Below, in pieces: positions 10,965-21,566 of a stretch of DNA of 64,000 bases. The position numbers were made by a program, and so were the translations under genes. This DNA is from Ampullaceana balthica (Eukaryota; Mollusca; Gastropoda; Lymnaeidae): assembly GCA_944989445.1 (NCBI GenBank), contig CALYLW010000339.1, positions 32,501-96,500 of the forward strand, read 5' to 3'. Within the stretch, counting starts at the first letter, position 1. Every line of letters begins with the position of its first letter. The notes under the pieces are model-generated. The model was not told the origin of the DNA. It made no database searches and saw only the letters and a list, made by a program, of their open reading frames with translations.

Positions 10965-11750
10965 TAAATAGATGGTATAAATAAGATTAAAACTATAGTG
11001 TGTATATATAGCTAAAATAGAGGTTTTTAAATAAATATTTAGAATATATTATATAAAAAAGAGATAAAAATATATTTTTAGAAATAGTTATATATAAATT
11101 TAGTTTTAAAAATATATTGTGAAATCGAGATTTAGACAACTAGATAAAAAAAGAGAGATAAACAATAGATATTAAAAATATATAGAATAAACATAGTAAA
11201 AAATCAGAATAAATCAGATAATTAAAAGATATAATTACATCTATATAAATGACAAATATATAATAAAAAATATATAATCACAAATAGATAATTAAAAATA
11301 TAGTATATTAACAAAATCTATAAAAAACTATAGATAATTCACACTAATACAAAAAACATCTCATACAAACAATATATACTTAACATATAGATAAAAAAAA
11401 ACTGATATAAAAGAAAATATAGAATAAACATATATTATTAAAAATATATATAAATAAGAATATATTATTAACAATATATAAATAACATAAATAGAAATAA
11501 ATAGATATAAATAAAACTAATAAATAAAAATATCTACTTAAAAAATATATGAATAACACTATACACAAAAAAATCATATTACATTAATAATATACACACA
11601 AACTCTCTAATACCAATGCTATAATAAATAAAGCTATAAGATAAAAACTCTCTATATAACATCTAATACTTTCTATATATATATTTCATCGAGAGATTAA
11701 AACTATAGAAAAATAGTTATTAAAATAATATATTAGTACAATAAATATTC
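10965..11750. repeat. extreme AT-rich low-complexity tract
   Basis: About 0.8 kb made almost wholly of A and T (by eye above 85%), with drifting motifs such as AAATATATA, ATAGATA and TATAAAT and no fixed period. It directly follows the poly-G runs. The minus-strand frame at 11380-11577 (Phe/Tyr/Ile/Leu only) reflects composition. It may be a decayed microsatellite or a poorly resolved assembly segment. Confidence 0.8.
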
Positions 11751-12328
11751 TGGTAAGTCTTGTAAAAATAGAATAAATAAATAACTTTGGTCTACATTCA
11801 AACACAGGACTCCGAGTGTAACATAAATACATGTACATGTATCAGGATTTTTGCACACTAAACTGCAGGCCTCTGCGGACCACACAAAAACAGGTGGGCC
11901 ACCAAATGTGGGCCTGCAGGTTGTAGTTGGCCCTCGGCTGTTGACCCCCCCCCCACCCCACAAACTCTATGTTGAAGTAAAAAAACAACAACATGTATTG
12001 GTCAGTCAGTATAAATGTTAAGAGTAGAGCTGGCCAAGAAGTTAGTGAGTTGGCACAGTGATGAATGTGTTGTGTGTTTGTGAAAGAATGCATTCATGAC
12101 GAGGCTAGCTCGAGTCTGGTTTCTTTTGGTCGCTCCTATATTTAGGTTTATCTTGATCATTGCTATGTTTCTTACACGTCCGCTTTGCAAGTGTTTTATT
12201 TCAAGTGGACCAATTAAATCCCTTGTATTATCTTCACTAGAAGCCTGTCACGTTATTAAGTTATTAAACAGAACAACAAACTGAGGGTTTAAACACCGAT
12301 ATTTTCTTTTCTTTTTGTTGTTCTTCTT

Positions 12329-12333
<5 letters not shown>
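11751..12333. other. unique spacer with inverted repeat
   Basis: Contains CTGCAGGCC at about 11863 and its reverse complement GGCCTGCAG at about 11911, a 9 bp inverted repeat, followed by a C-run of the form CCCCCCCCACCCCACAAAC. A similar C-run and ACAAAC occur at 18246-18270. Several short frames overlap on both strands; none is supported. Confidence 0.45.

Positions 12334-12402
<69 letters not shown>
12334..12402. repeat. (TA)n microsatellite
   Basis: About 34 uninterrupted AT dinucleotides following a T-rich tract. Confidence 0.97.
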
Positions 12403-12406
<4 letters not shown>

Positions 12407-12795
12407 TAACAAACATCCCCAGATGACTTTACATATTTCTTAATTCAACACTTCCTTTATAATTCCAATCTGTTCATCTTTACGGGAATACAGTCTAACA
12501 AATTTAGTCGCCTTAACACAGACTCTCACGACTGTCACGTGAATCCCAAATTATGGAATAAGATAATAAGGCAGTTGGTCTGAGGTGGAATGTGTCTATG
12601 AAGAAATAAAGCATTAAGTTCATTAGACAACAAACAAACAAATGTCATAGAACAGTGAACAAACAAATGTCATAGAACAGTAGAGCTTTTGGCTAGGGTA
12701 TCAGTCAGCGAAAGCTGTGCTCACTGCATAGCGTAAAGTTGGGCGCCTTCTTCAGATAAGCATTTATAAATACATAATTCATTTTTATGAAATGA
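12403..12795. other. unique spacer
   Basis: Low-copy sequence with one TCACGTGA palindrome at 12535-12542 and a short direct duplication around AACAAATGTCATAGAACAGT near 12637-12681. No gene is supported. Confidence 0.5.
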
Positions 12796-13203
12796 CATAT
12801 TTTGGCAATCTGTTCAGATGGTACGCCAGCCACAGACTGTCTATGATATTTAATATTTTGGCAATCTGTTCAGATGGTACGCCAGCCAGAGTCTGTCTAT
12901 GATATTTTGGCAATCTGTTCAGATGGTACGCCAGCCAGAGTCTGTCTATGATATTTTGGCAATCTGTTCAGATGGTACGCCAGCCAGAGTCTGTCTATGA
13001 TATTTTGGCAATCTGTTCAGATGGTACGCCAGCCAGAGTCTGTCTATGATATTTTGGCAATCTGTTCAGATGGTACGCCAGCCAGAGTCTGTCTATGTTA
13101 TTTTCACAATCTGTTCAGATGGTACGCCAGTCAGAGTCTGTCTATGATATTTTCGCAATCTGTTCAGATGGTACGCCAGCCAGAGTCTGTCTATGATATT
13201 TTG
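12796..13203. repeat. 49 bp minisatellite, 8 copies
   Basis: The unit contains TTTTGGCAATCTGTTCAGAT and GGTACGCCAGCCAGAGTCTG. The last two copies carry TTTTCACAAT or TTTTCGCAAT in place of TTTTGGCAAT. The open frame across it is array read-through. Confidence 0.95.
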
Positions 13204-13250
13204 TACCTCTCCCCACCCCAGCCCCCCCCCTGTTTAATTAATATCTTAAT

Positions 13251-13486
13251 TAGAGGTGTACCGGATTTCAGCTCCAGCAAATCCGGAATTCTGCCATTTT
13301 TGAAAAATCCGGCTCCGGCTTCGACTCTGGCAGAATTTCAATTCATAAATCCGGCTAAATCCGGCCGGCCGGTAGAGCAATAATATATATACATATAATG
13401 GCTCCAGCTCCGGCTAATCCGCCAATTTTACAAATTCGGCTCCGACACCGGTCGGATTTCAACAATTTGAATCCAGTACACCCCTA
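13251..13486. mobile_element. hAT-type MITE, 236 bp, with target duplication
   Basis: The left end TAGAGGTGTACCGGATT and the reverse complement of the right end, TAGGGGTGTACTGGATT, are terminal inverted repeats of about 17 bp with 2 mismatches. The flanks ATCTTAAT (13243-13250) and ATCTTACT (13487-13494) match at 7 of 8 positions, the target-duplication length of hAT elements. The interior holds several CCGGCTCCGGCT-like words and no transposase, so it is non-autonomous. Confidence 0.88.
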
Positions 13487-13515
13487 ATCTTACTATTCTT
13501 CACTTATAATAATGT

Positions 13516-13868
13516 GCGCTGTAACACTTATTTTTGCGTCCTTGCACCTTGGCGCCCGGAGACACTGAACCCAGGCTGTAACACTTATTTTTGCACCTTG
13601 GCGCCCGGAGACACTGACCCCAGGCTGTAACACTTATTTTTGCACCTTGGCGCCCGGAGACACTGACCCCAGGCTGTAACACTTATGTTTGCACCTTGGC
13701 GCCCGGAGACACTGACCCCAGGCTGTAACACTTATGTTTGCACCTTGGCGCCCGGAGACAATGACCCCAGGCTGTAACACTTATTTTTGCACCTTGGCGC
13801 CCGGAGACACTGACCCCAGGCTGTAACACTTATGTTTGCACCTTGGCGCCCGGAGACACTGACCCCAG
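13516..13868. repeat. 49 bp minisatellite, 7 copies
   Basis: The unit contains CTGTAACACTTATTTTTGCA and CCTTGGCGCCCGGAGACACT. The first copy has an insertion (GCGTCCTT). The array begins about 30 bp to the right of the hAT MITE. It shares the 49 bp period, but not the sequence, of the array on the MITE's left. Confidence 0.95.
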
Positions 13869-13975
13869 GTGTATACACCAAATACTCCCCAAACGTTCGT
13901 ATGGCCACGAGTGAGATAGTGAGGAAATAAGCCTATGTTGGGAATTTTACATTGAGGCAATGATCTTGAATTTAA

Positions 13976-14130
13976 TAACATAAGTAGCCAAGTGTTAAAA
14001 TAAGTAGCCAAGTGTTAAAATAAGTAGCCAAGTGTTAAACTAAATAGCCAAGTGTTAAACTAAGTAGCCAAGTGTTGGACGGAATAACTTAAGTAGCCAA
14101 GTGTTAAACTAAGTAGCCAAGTGTTGGACT
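13976..14130. repeat. 20 bp minisatellite, 7 copies
   Basis: The unit is about AAGTAGCCAAGTGTTAAACT, with one longer copy (GTTGGACGGAATAACTT). Confidence 0.92.
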
Positions 14131-14568
14131 GAAAGATTTGACTCCCTTGAGGGGCTGTTATATTCTCTGTACTTAAATTTAAAATTGTCTGCATGTTTCC
14201 TTTCTAGTTCACACATCACTCTGTAAGCTTTATTACTCTGCCCAGTGTTGGTGAATATCTGAGATTACTTTTTCACTTGTATTTTATGGTATTTTCCTTG
14301 TTTAAATGCTATCAAAACGTCCAAATGTTTGATGTTCAAATTATATCTGATATTTAAAAACCATCAAATTGTCAAGATAATACTCTTTAAAAAAACAATA
14401 TTGTTGATCTCCATAGAATAGTACAGACAATAACTTCGGAAACTTTGTACAAATTTCAAGATTTCGGAGTTGCCCCCCCCCGCCCCCACCCATTAAACAC
14501 CACGCCCCCTCGAAATTTATACTCTAACTTTCTTGTGCGAAGATTCGGTTGGCTGTTAAGTGCCCGAC
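14131..14568. other. unique spacer with C-run
   Basis: AT-rich low-copy sequence with a C-rich patch at about 14473-14510. No gene is supported. Confidence 0.45.
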
Positions 14569-14632
14569 CCTTTCCACACTCACACGCCACCCTCTCCACA
14601 CTCACACGCCGCCCTCTCCACACTCACACGAC
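14569..14632. repeat. 21 bp minisatellite, 3 copies
   Basis: Unit CCCTCTCCACACTCACACGCC, three copies. Confidence 0.85.
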
Positions 14633-14794
14633 TCTCTGTTGTTCTATTATATAATCGCACCGTTAAGATGCTCAAATACGTGGTTCTAAACTTGGCTGTA
14701 CTTGTAGGAACATAGACATTTAGTGTGTAGGGTCTTGCATTATTCCTACGCCACTGTTGCTATATCAAGAAACCTTTGCTAAGACAATGTTTTA

Positions 14795-15553
14795 TTGTTT
14801 GGAACAAACATTCACCTGACACGAATCTCTTTATTTAATGTGGTGATGAATAAACATTGTGCTTTAAAAAACGAATGCCAACAAACTTTGCCACCATTGT
14901 CTACTTCTCTAGCAGACGATATCTGCAGCACGTCACCATTGTCTACTTCTCTAGCAGACGATATCTGCAGCACGTCACCATTGTCTACTTCTCTAGCAGA
15001 CGATATCTGCAGCACGTCACCATTGTCTACTTCTCTAGCAGACGATATCTGCAGCACGTCACCATTGTCTACTTCTCTAGCAGACGATATCTGCAGCACG
15101 TCACCATTGTCTACTTCTCTAGCAGACGATATCTGCAGCACGTCACCATTGTCTACTTATCTAGCAGACGATATCTGCAGCACGTCACCATTGTCTACTT
15201 ATCTAGCAGACGATATCTGCAGCAACTTAAGAAATAATTGGAGTCCCTTCACTGACACGAGGAACGTTAATACAACACCACAACCTCCACTGGTAACAAC
15301 AACAACATCAACACAACATCAACAACAATCTGTAGATCACACCTGGGCTTACCTCACCATCAGCCTTTTGACACGCCAATTAGCATATTTGTGTGTAAAC
15401 TTACAACAGGAGAAAACAAGTGGAGCACATTCTTCCCGGGAATTTATGACCCTCCCCGGCACCTCTGAGATCTCACAATTGTTTACGGACACCGTCATTT
15501 GTACACAACTGAACATTCCTAATATTTCATTGTACACAAAAGAACATTCCTAA
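14795..15553 (+). CDS. doubtful 252-codon ORF with 14-residue repeats
   Basis: An ATG-initiated frame crosses the 42 bp array (repeat peptide LSTSLADDICSTSP, about 8 times). It then stays open for about 110 further codons of non-array sequence rich in Thr and Gln at first (TTTTSTQHQQQS). Two other frames through the array are also open, which argues that the array part is open by chance. The stop-free tail is longer than expected by chance but has no recognisable domain. There is no clear promoter or signal peptide. It most likely does not code. Confidence 0.12.
   Translation: MFGTNIHLTRISLFNVVMNKHCALKNECQQTLPPLSTSLADDICSTSPLSTSLADDICSTSPLSTSLADDICSTSPLSTSLADDICSTSPLSTSLADDICSTSPLSTSLADDICSTSPLSTYLADDICSTSPLSTYLADDICSNLRNNWSPFTDTRNVNTTPQPPLVTTTTSTQHQQQSVDHTWAYLTISLLTRQLAYLCVNLQQEKTSGAHSSREFMTLPGTSEISQLFTDTVICTQLNIPNISLYTKEHS
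14892..15223. repeat. 42 bp minisatellite, 7.9 copies
   Basis: The unit contains ACCATTGTCTACTTCTCTAG and CAGACGATATCTGCAGCACG. It holds a near-palindrome GCAGACGATATCTGC and a CTGCAG site. The last two copies share a C-to-A change (ACTTATCTAG). The unit is a multiple of 3 with no stop in several frames, so frames are open on both strands. Confidence 0.96.
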
Positions 15554-15640
15554 CATTTCTTTGTACACAACTGAACATTCCTAATATTTCATTATACACA
15601 AGTGAACATTCCTAATATTTCATTATACACAAGTGAACAT
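15511..15640. repeat. 31 bp minisatellite, about 4 copies with decayed extension
   Basis: The unit contains GAACATTCCTAATATTTCAT and TATACACAAGT, starting at 15511, 15542, 15573 and 15604. Degenerate copies continue to about 15750. Confidence 0.92.
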
Positions 15641-15828
15641 TAGAATCATTTGATTGTATAAAATAGTTAATTGTACACAATAAGACATTCCTAACATTTC
15701 ATTGTTCATAATTAAACTTTCCTAACATTTAATGGTGTACACTCTCAATATGAAGATGTAAATGCCACTGTGTACATATGGAAAGCAAATGACATTTTGG
15801 TAATACAATCTTCGCAATGATAAGCCTA

Positions 15829-16653
15829 CATCACTATATACAACACCATCTACATCATTTTATACAACAACATCTACATCACTATATACAACACCATCTA
15901 CAACACTATATACAACACCAACTACATCACTATATACAACACCAACTACATCACTATATACAACACCAACTACATCACTATATACAACACCAACTACATC
16001 ACTATATACAACACCAACTACATCACTATATACAACACCAACTACATCACTATATACAACACCAACTACATCACTATATACAACACCAACTACATCACTA
16101 TATACAACACCAACTACATCACTATATACAACACCAACTACATCACTATATACAACACCAACTACATCACTATATACAACACCAACTACATCACTATATA
16201 CAACACCAACTACATCACTATATACAACACCAACTACATCACTATATACAACACCAACTACATCACTATATACAACACCAACTACATCACTATATACAAC
16301 ACCAACTACATCACTATATACAACACCAACTACATCACTATATACAACACCAACTACATCACTATATACAACACCAACTACATCACTATATACAACACCA
16401 ACTACATCACTATATACAACACCAACTACATCACTATATACAACACCAACTACATCACTATATACAACACCAACTACATCACTATATACAACACCAACTA
16501 CATCACTATATACAACACCAACTACATCACTATATACAACACCATCTACACCACTATATTTACCAACGCCATCTACATCACTATATACCAACACCATCTA
16601 TACCAACACCATCTATATTCTATACCAACACCATCTATACTCTATACCAACAC
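15829..16653. repeat. 24 bp minisatellite, about 30 copies plus degenerate right end
   Basis: The unit contains ACATCACTATATACAACACC then AACT. It is nearly perfect to 16545. Shorter, diverged copies (ACCAACACCATCTAT) follow to about 16653. Because 24 is a multiple of 3, both the plus frame (YIQHQLHH) and the minus frame (VVGVVYSD) stay open; neither is called. Confidence 0.96.
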
Positions 16654-17049
16654 CGCGCAAAGCAAACTCAAAACTTTACTAAAACTTCGCTGAAACCCAG
16701 ATAATGAAAGCGATGTTATTAAGCTATGTAAAAATAAACCCTGGTATGAAATCAACAACAATTTTAAAATCTAATGAATCTACAAACAACCCCCCCCCCT
16801 TTTTAAACAAACAATCCCGAGCTCAGCTGACACCCACTTGGCCTTAATTTACGGCCTTTATAGATTTCTTCGGCTATCGATTTTGTGTGGCCTTGTTTTA
16901 TTTTGATTATTGATTGTCACCAGAAGCGGCACTGAGCGGCCGTTATCCCTGGCTTCCTACGGGCCAATAATTTTGCCATACCGCCATCAATGAATCACAG
17001 TCAGTACCTCTCCAACCTCATCATCATAGTCAACATGAAATCAAGTTTC
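16654..17049. other. unique island, possible regulatory sequence
   Basis: After a C-run at about 16791, 16810-17010 is complex, GC-balanced sequence unlike its surroundings. It has homeodomain-type words (TTGATTATTGATTGTCA near 16902, resembling PBX/MEIS half-sites, and CATCAATGAATCA near 16986). There is no open frame worth calling. The regulatory role is speculative. Confidence 0.25.
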
Positions 17050-17500
17050 AGTGTGGTGGAGTGGAGTGTACGAGTGGGAGTGTAAGAATGGGAGTGTAAG
17101 AGTTGGAGTGTAAGAATTGGAGTGTAAGAGTTGGAGTGTAAGAATTGGAGTGTAAAAGTTGGAGTGTAAGAGTTGGAGTGTAAAAGTGGGAGTGTAATAG
17201 TGGGAGTGTAAGGTCGGAGTAAGAGTCAGAGTTAGTGTAAAAGTTGGAGTGTAAGAGTGGGAGTGTAAGGTCGGAGTAAGAGTCAGAGTGAGTGTAAAAG
17301 TTGGAGCGTAAGAGTGGGAGTGTAAGAGTGGGAGTGTAAGGTCGGAGTAAAGTCAGAGTGAGTGTAAAAGTTGGAGTTTAAGAGCGGGAGTGTAAGAGTG
17401 GGAGTGTAAGGTCGGAGTAAGAGTCAGAGCGAGTGTAAAAGTTGGAGTGTAAGAGCGGGAGTGTAAGAGTGGGAGTGTAAGGTCGGAGTGAGTGTAAGAG
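17050..17500. repeat. short-unit minisatellite (13-14 bp) with higher-order pattern
   Basis: Built from GGAGTGTAAGAGT and GGAGTGTAAAAGTT variants. From about 17190 the order GGTCGGAGTAAGAGTCAGAG then GAGTGTAAAAGTTGGAG recurs as a longer block. Confidence 0.92.
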
Positions 17501-18431
17501 CACCCCCACCCCCTAACGTCCTCCAGGCCTTGCAATGTGTCATGACTTTGATTGCTCCCTACGGTACCTGGCTTTTGTTTCCCGCCAATTTTCGACTTAT
17601 TGAATTCCAGTCTCATGAGATCGATAGGCCGCCAGGACGACTTGACAGGTCTCTCGGATGAGTAGCATCGCAAGGGATTATGGGTAGATGGTGTTTTCAT
17701 TGGGGCCATCTAATAACCGCACGTTTGACAAAGACCGGCAACTCGTGTTGTCGTTTGGTATCAACCGTGATTATAAATAGTTTGAATCTGGTCCGGGTAC
17801 GGTGTAAAAGTACACGACTTGCCGGATGACTTCACGCTAAGAACGTCTTCAAGCCGTCATCATAGTCGAGATCCCTGCTTAGGGTCGGTAAAACGAGATC
17901 CTTTTGTTCCTGACACGGAGCACGAAAATTTTAATAAGACTTCTTTAGAAGTTGTTGGTCATTAACTAAAAATATAGGACCTTCAGGATTGAAGAGAGGC
18001 AGATGCTAGAGTAGAATGGGAATAACTCGCCTCGTACCAAGTAAGTATCGGATGGACATTTGGTTTAAACTCCAAGATGTCAGTGGTGAAACTGTCGGTG
18101 AAAGTCTAACAATAACATCGACGAGTTATTGCCCATGGGTTCTTGTTGCTAGTTAACGCTGACCTTATGGCAACTCCCTTCAGACTTACCTCCCTTGTAC
18201 ATGGATGCCATAATAAAGACAAATCTTGGCATGACCCCTGGTGTCCCCCCCCCCACCCCACAAACACATTAATTCCCACCAGGAGCACGAAGCGTGACTA
18301 TTTAACAAGTCTCAACGCGCCCCTTGCCACACTTACCCGTGATTGTTACACGTTTACCTGGCTCAGAACATTTGACAATCGTAAGGCAGTCTTTAAATAA
18401 TGTTAAACGTTCAACAATTCCTACCGTGTTG
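17501..18431. other. unique spacer, possible minus-strand coding fragment
   Basis: About 0.9 kb of complex sequence. On the minus strand a frame from ATG at 17709 runs about 65 codons through unique sequence (start MAPMKTPSTHNPLRC) before entering the 17050-17500 array. It has no recognisable domain. A GGGATTATGGG word lies near 17674. A C-run with CCACCCCACAAAC at 18246-18270 resembles 11946-11965. Confidence 0.3.
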
Positions 18432-18899
18432 GTATAGTTGCTGGATGGTTGTGTGTTGATGTGTGACACATCTGAGTTTTGTGGATGGTTGTATGTGACA
18501 CATCTCAGTTTGGTGAATGGTTGTGTGTGACACATCTGAGTTTGGTGGATGGTTGTGTGTGACACATCTGAGTTTGGTGGATGGTTGTATGTGACACATC
18601 TCAGTTTGGTGAATGGTTGTGTGTGACACATCTGAGTTTGGTGGATGGTTGTGTGTGACACATCTGAGTTTGGTGGATGGTTGTATGTGACACATCTCAG
18701 TTTGGTGAATGGTTGTATGTGACACATCTGAGTTTGGTGGATGGTTGTGTGTGACACATCTCAGTTTGGTGGATGGTTGTATGTGACACATCTGAGTTTG
18801 GTGGATGGTCGTGTGTGACACATCTCAGTTTGGTGGATGGTAGTGTGTGACACGCCTGAGTTTGGTGGATGGTTATATTTGACACATCTGAGTTTGGTG
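18432..18899. repeat. 32 bp minisatellite, about 14 copies, partly as a 96 bp trimer
   Basis: The unit contains GAGTTTGGTGGATGGTTGTG and TGTGACACATCT. G/C variation at the first base, GTG/GTA and GGAT/GAAT changes recur in the same order. Between about 18500 and 18760 the array is therefore a repeating three-unit block. The minus frames (MCHTQPFTKLRC and similar) are array read-through. Confidence 0.94.
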
Positions 18900-19169
18900 G
18901 AATCCTCCACTGTGGGCGTGGTAGGAGTGATTTCGGTCTAGACAGTCTAAGACTGTTTATATTTATTGCATCATCAACCAGCCATTGCATTACTTGACTA
19001 TCATAAAAATAGATTAGGGCCTTAGTTGACAGAAGGCCCAAACTTATGTACCAGTATTTTTAATTGCCAAACTGCAATGTGCGGTGTAAAGAGATTATAT
19101 TTGTGAGGGTTTTGATATCTTCTGTCATTATTTATGAGTTATTTCCTGTTCAATGTGCGACACCTAGAT
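18900..19169. other. unique spacer
   Basis: Low-copy sequence; nothing is supported. Confidence 0.4.
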
Positions 19170-19251
19170 ACAAGCGAGATAAGCCATACCTTACATCTGG
19201 AGAGAACCATACAAGCGAGATAAGCCATACCTTAAATCTGGAGGGGACCAT
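19170..19251. repeat. 41 bp direct duplication
   Basis: Two copies containing ACAAGCGAGATAAGCCATAC, with 3 differences near the end. Confidence 0.9.
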
Positions 19252-19297
19252 ACATGTTTATTGTGGGTGGGAGGAGGGTTAATTTTTATAAATTAAA

Positions 19298-19565
19298 CTA
19301 GTGTATTACCCGTCAAAAATGACGGAAGTTTTCAAAATAAATACACATCAGGTTAAAAAATAACGTAATACAGAACTTTCATTTATTTTCTTTATTTTTA
19401 TTTGATTCATTTTTTTCCCTATTGAACAATTTTATGCGGCCGTTCCAAAAGAGTTCTTTTTTGGTGCAGTAATTTGGTGCGCTGCTTTCTAAAATTAGTA
19501 GCGTCACGGACAGACATGACAGACAAACGTGACAGAGATTGCAAATTATGTATATTGATCTAGTG
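19298..19565 (-). repeat. dispersed SINE/RTE-tail-like element flanked by CTAGTG
   Basis: CTAGTG occurs at 19298-19303 and 19560-19565. Read on the minus strand the right-hand end is a (GTCT) simple region and the left end is GACGGGTAATACACTAGT, the type of tail seen on invertebrate RTE-like LINEs and SINEs. The core 19418-19500 (ATGCGGCCGTTCC to GGTGCGCTGCTTTCTAAAAT) matches 40015-40112 in the opposite strand. Family is inferred from end structure only. Confidence 0.6.
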
Positions 19566-19584
19566 AATAGCAAAACAATGTTGT

Positions 19585-20168
19585 CAGGGAGATCCAACAT
19601 TCATGGAAACCCCCACATTCATGGGGCCTCCAACATTCAGGGACATTCAACATTCATGAAAACATCCAACATTCAGGGACATTCAACATTCAATGAAACC
19701 TCCAACATTCAGGGACATCCAAAGTTCAGGGACATCCAACATTCAGGGACATCCAAAGTTCAGGGACATCCAACATTAAGGGACATCCAAAGTTCAGGGA
19801 CATCCAACATTCAGGGAAACCTCCAACATTCATGGGGCCTCCAACATTCATGGGGCCTCCAACATTCAGGGACATCCAAAGTTCAGGGACATCCAACATT
19901 CAGGGAAACCTCCAACATTCATGAGGCCTACAACATTCAAGGACATCCAACATTCAGGGACATCCAACATTCAGGGACATCCAACATTCAGGGACATCCA
20001 AGGTTCCGGGACATCCAAGGTTCCGGGACATCCAAGGTTACGGGACATCCAACATTCAAGGAAACCTCCAACATTCTTGGGGCCTACAACATTCAAGGAC
20101 ATCCAACATTCAAGGGACCTCTAACATTCATGGAGCCTCCAACATTCATGGGGCCTCCAACATTCATG
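19585..20168. repeat. complex minisatellite, 16-19 bp units
   Basis: Variable mixture of GGGACATCCAACATTCA, GGGGCCTCCAACATTCA, GGAAACCTCCAACATTCA and GGGACATCCAAAGTTCA. Blocks of several units recur (for example around 19725-19800). The frames through it are spurious. Confidence 0.94.
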
Positions 20169-20276
20169 CCACGGCTTTGCCTCCATTTAAAACGGCAATG
20201 TACAGACTCCGATAAGTTATATTTGACAATGTGGTTTTTTAAAATAAATTTATTGATACTATAATGATGACATGTA

Positions 20277-20612
20277 TGTCTTTGGTTGTGTCTTTGGTTG
20301 TGTCTTTGGTTGTGTCTTTGGTTGTGTCTTTGGTTGTGTCTTTGGTTGTGTCTTTGGTTGTGTCTTTGGTTGTGCCTTTGGTTGTGTCTTTGGTTGTGTC
20401 TTTGGTTGTGTCTTTGGTTGTGTCTTTGGTTGTGTCTTTGGTTGTGTCTTTGGTTGTGTCTTTGGTTGTGTCTTTGGTTGTGTCTTTGGTTGTGTCTTTG
20501 GTTGTGTCTTTGGTTGTGTCTTTGGTTGTGTCTTTGGTTGTGTCTTTGGTTGTGTCTTTGGTTGTGTCTTTGGTTGTGTCTTTGGTTGTGTCTTTGGTTG
20601 TGTCTTTGGTTG
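20277..20612. repeat. 12 bp minisatellite, exactly 28 copies
   Basis: Unit TGTCTTTGGTTG, 28 x 12 = 336 bp, with a single visible variant (TGCC for TGTC near 20374). Every forward frame and two reverse frames are open (VSLV, CVFG, CLWL, HNQR, TQPK); none is a gene. Confidence 0.97.
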
Positions 20613-20841
20613 CATTTTTTGGGTAATTTCACTTTCCAAGTAATCCAACTGTTTTACATAAGAATTTTACCCCCCCCCCTTTTTTTTTCATCACCTGTAG
20701 AATATACAAGGCGGCGACTGCTCCCCTCTCCCTTAATTTAGACGCTCCTAAAAGGCACCAGCTTCATTCAATACCATTGCCGGCACCACCTTTGCCAGCA
20801 CCAGCGACGACACCCCGAGTCTATGACTCTCCTGATTGCAG
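20613..20841. other. spacer rising in GC content
   Basis: C-run and T-run at about 20671-20689, then GC-richer complex sequence leading into candidate exon sequence at 20842. Confidence 0.4.
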
Positions 20842-21020
20842 TGTCAAGGAGCTGTGGTGATTGTTTGATTGTGGCCGACACACGCCCGCTGTCGGCAGAG
20901 AAACTCCCCGCCCCGCATGTCCACAGCACACCGGCCCGCTCCGTGTCAGCTACCAATGTTTTTCCCAGCGACTGTCCTCGTTTCTCACTCAATGCTTTCA
21001 CAGAAGTGCAGAGCTTTTGG
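20842..21020 (+). CDS. candidate internal exon, product unknown
   Basis: An acceptor-like site CTCTCCTGATTGCAG ends at 20841, with a CTGAT branch-point-like word, and GG|GTACCTG follows 21020. Between them 179 bp is open (begins VSRSCGDCLIVADTRP, ends FTEVQSFW). It is richer in GC than neighbouring DNA and free of repeats. The opposite strand is also open over 20768-21076 (102 codons), so the strand is uncertain. Its end phase (0) does not fit the start phase of the next two candidates, so they may not be spliced together. No domain is recognised. Confidence 0.22.
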
Positions 21021-21480
21021 GTACCTGTCTTTTCAATGTTAGCCCCTCGTGTGTCATCCATGCAGAGATAACACAAAAATAGAAAAAGGAGTAAATACAG
21101 CCGAAGTGTTTACATTATCCGTGCTATTTCGTATCAGATGAAAAACTTTAGCCTTCACCGGGTTGTGAAGAGTTTTTTTTCCTCTACGCTTACCGGTTTG
21201 TTTTTTTATTGCTCTTCCTTAAAACAGTTCGCTTAATTAACATATTTTGACTTCAATTTCTCTGTGATTGTGTATGCGGGTGAACATAGGAATCGTTCTT
21301 CTATCATCAGAATTTAATGTGTTTTAAAAAATTCCTCCTGTTTTGATGTGTTGTTTTATTGTGGTTTCCTTTGAGGATAGAGAGAAGTGTTACGGTAAGT
21401 ATGATGAATACCTTGTACCTACTCGTGTTTACCAATGGAAACTTGGCGTGCGACGATCTTGTCGGGTCGGTTCAATTCAG

Positions 21481-21566
21481 CGCTGGATCGTTTCTAAGTT
21501 TCTATTATTTGGAGATTTCCCGGGGCCCGTGCCTACGCGTATATTATAGACTTGTTCAATACCCGG
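21481..21566 (+). CDS. candidate internal exon, product unknown
   Basis: Acceptor-like GGTTCAATTCAG ends at 21480 and a strong donor-like GG|GTAAGA follows 21566. The 86 bp reads GSFLSFYYLEISRGPCLRV after one leading base and leaves one base over, which matches the two leading bases needed by the candidate exon at 22145. The intervening 578 bp would be an ordinary GT-AG intron. The frame stays open well beyond this donor (to 21724), so the exon boundary is not forced. No function is recognised. Confidence 0.22.

Noticed and set aside
11380..11577. Hydrophobic minus-strand frame of 65 residues
   Set aside because: It reflects the extreme AT content of the tract (Phe, Tyr, Ile, Leu only).
15817..16704. 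295-residue plus and 245-residue minus frames
   Set aside because: Both come from a 24 bp array (a multiple of 3 without stops); they cannot both be genes and neither has a start region or domain.
20093..20741. Five overlapping frames across 20277-20612 (VSLV, CVFG, CLWL, NQRH, TQPK repeats)
   Set aside because: A 12 bp repeat without stops is open in most frames; not coding.
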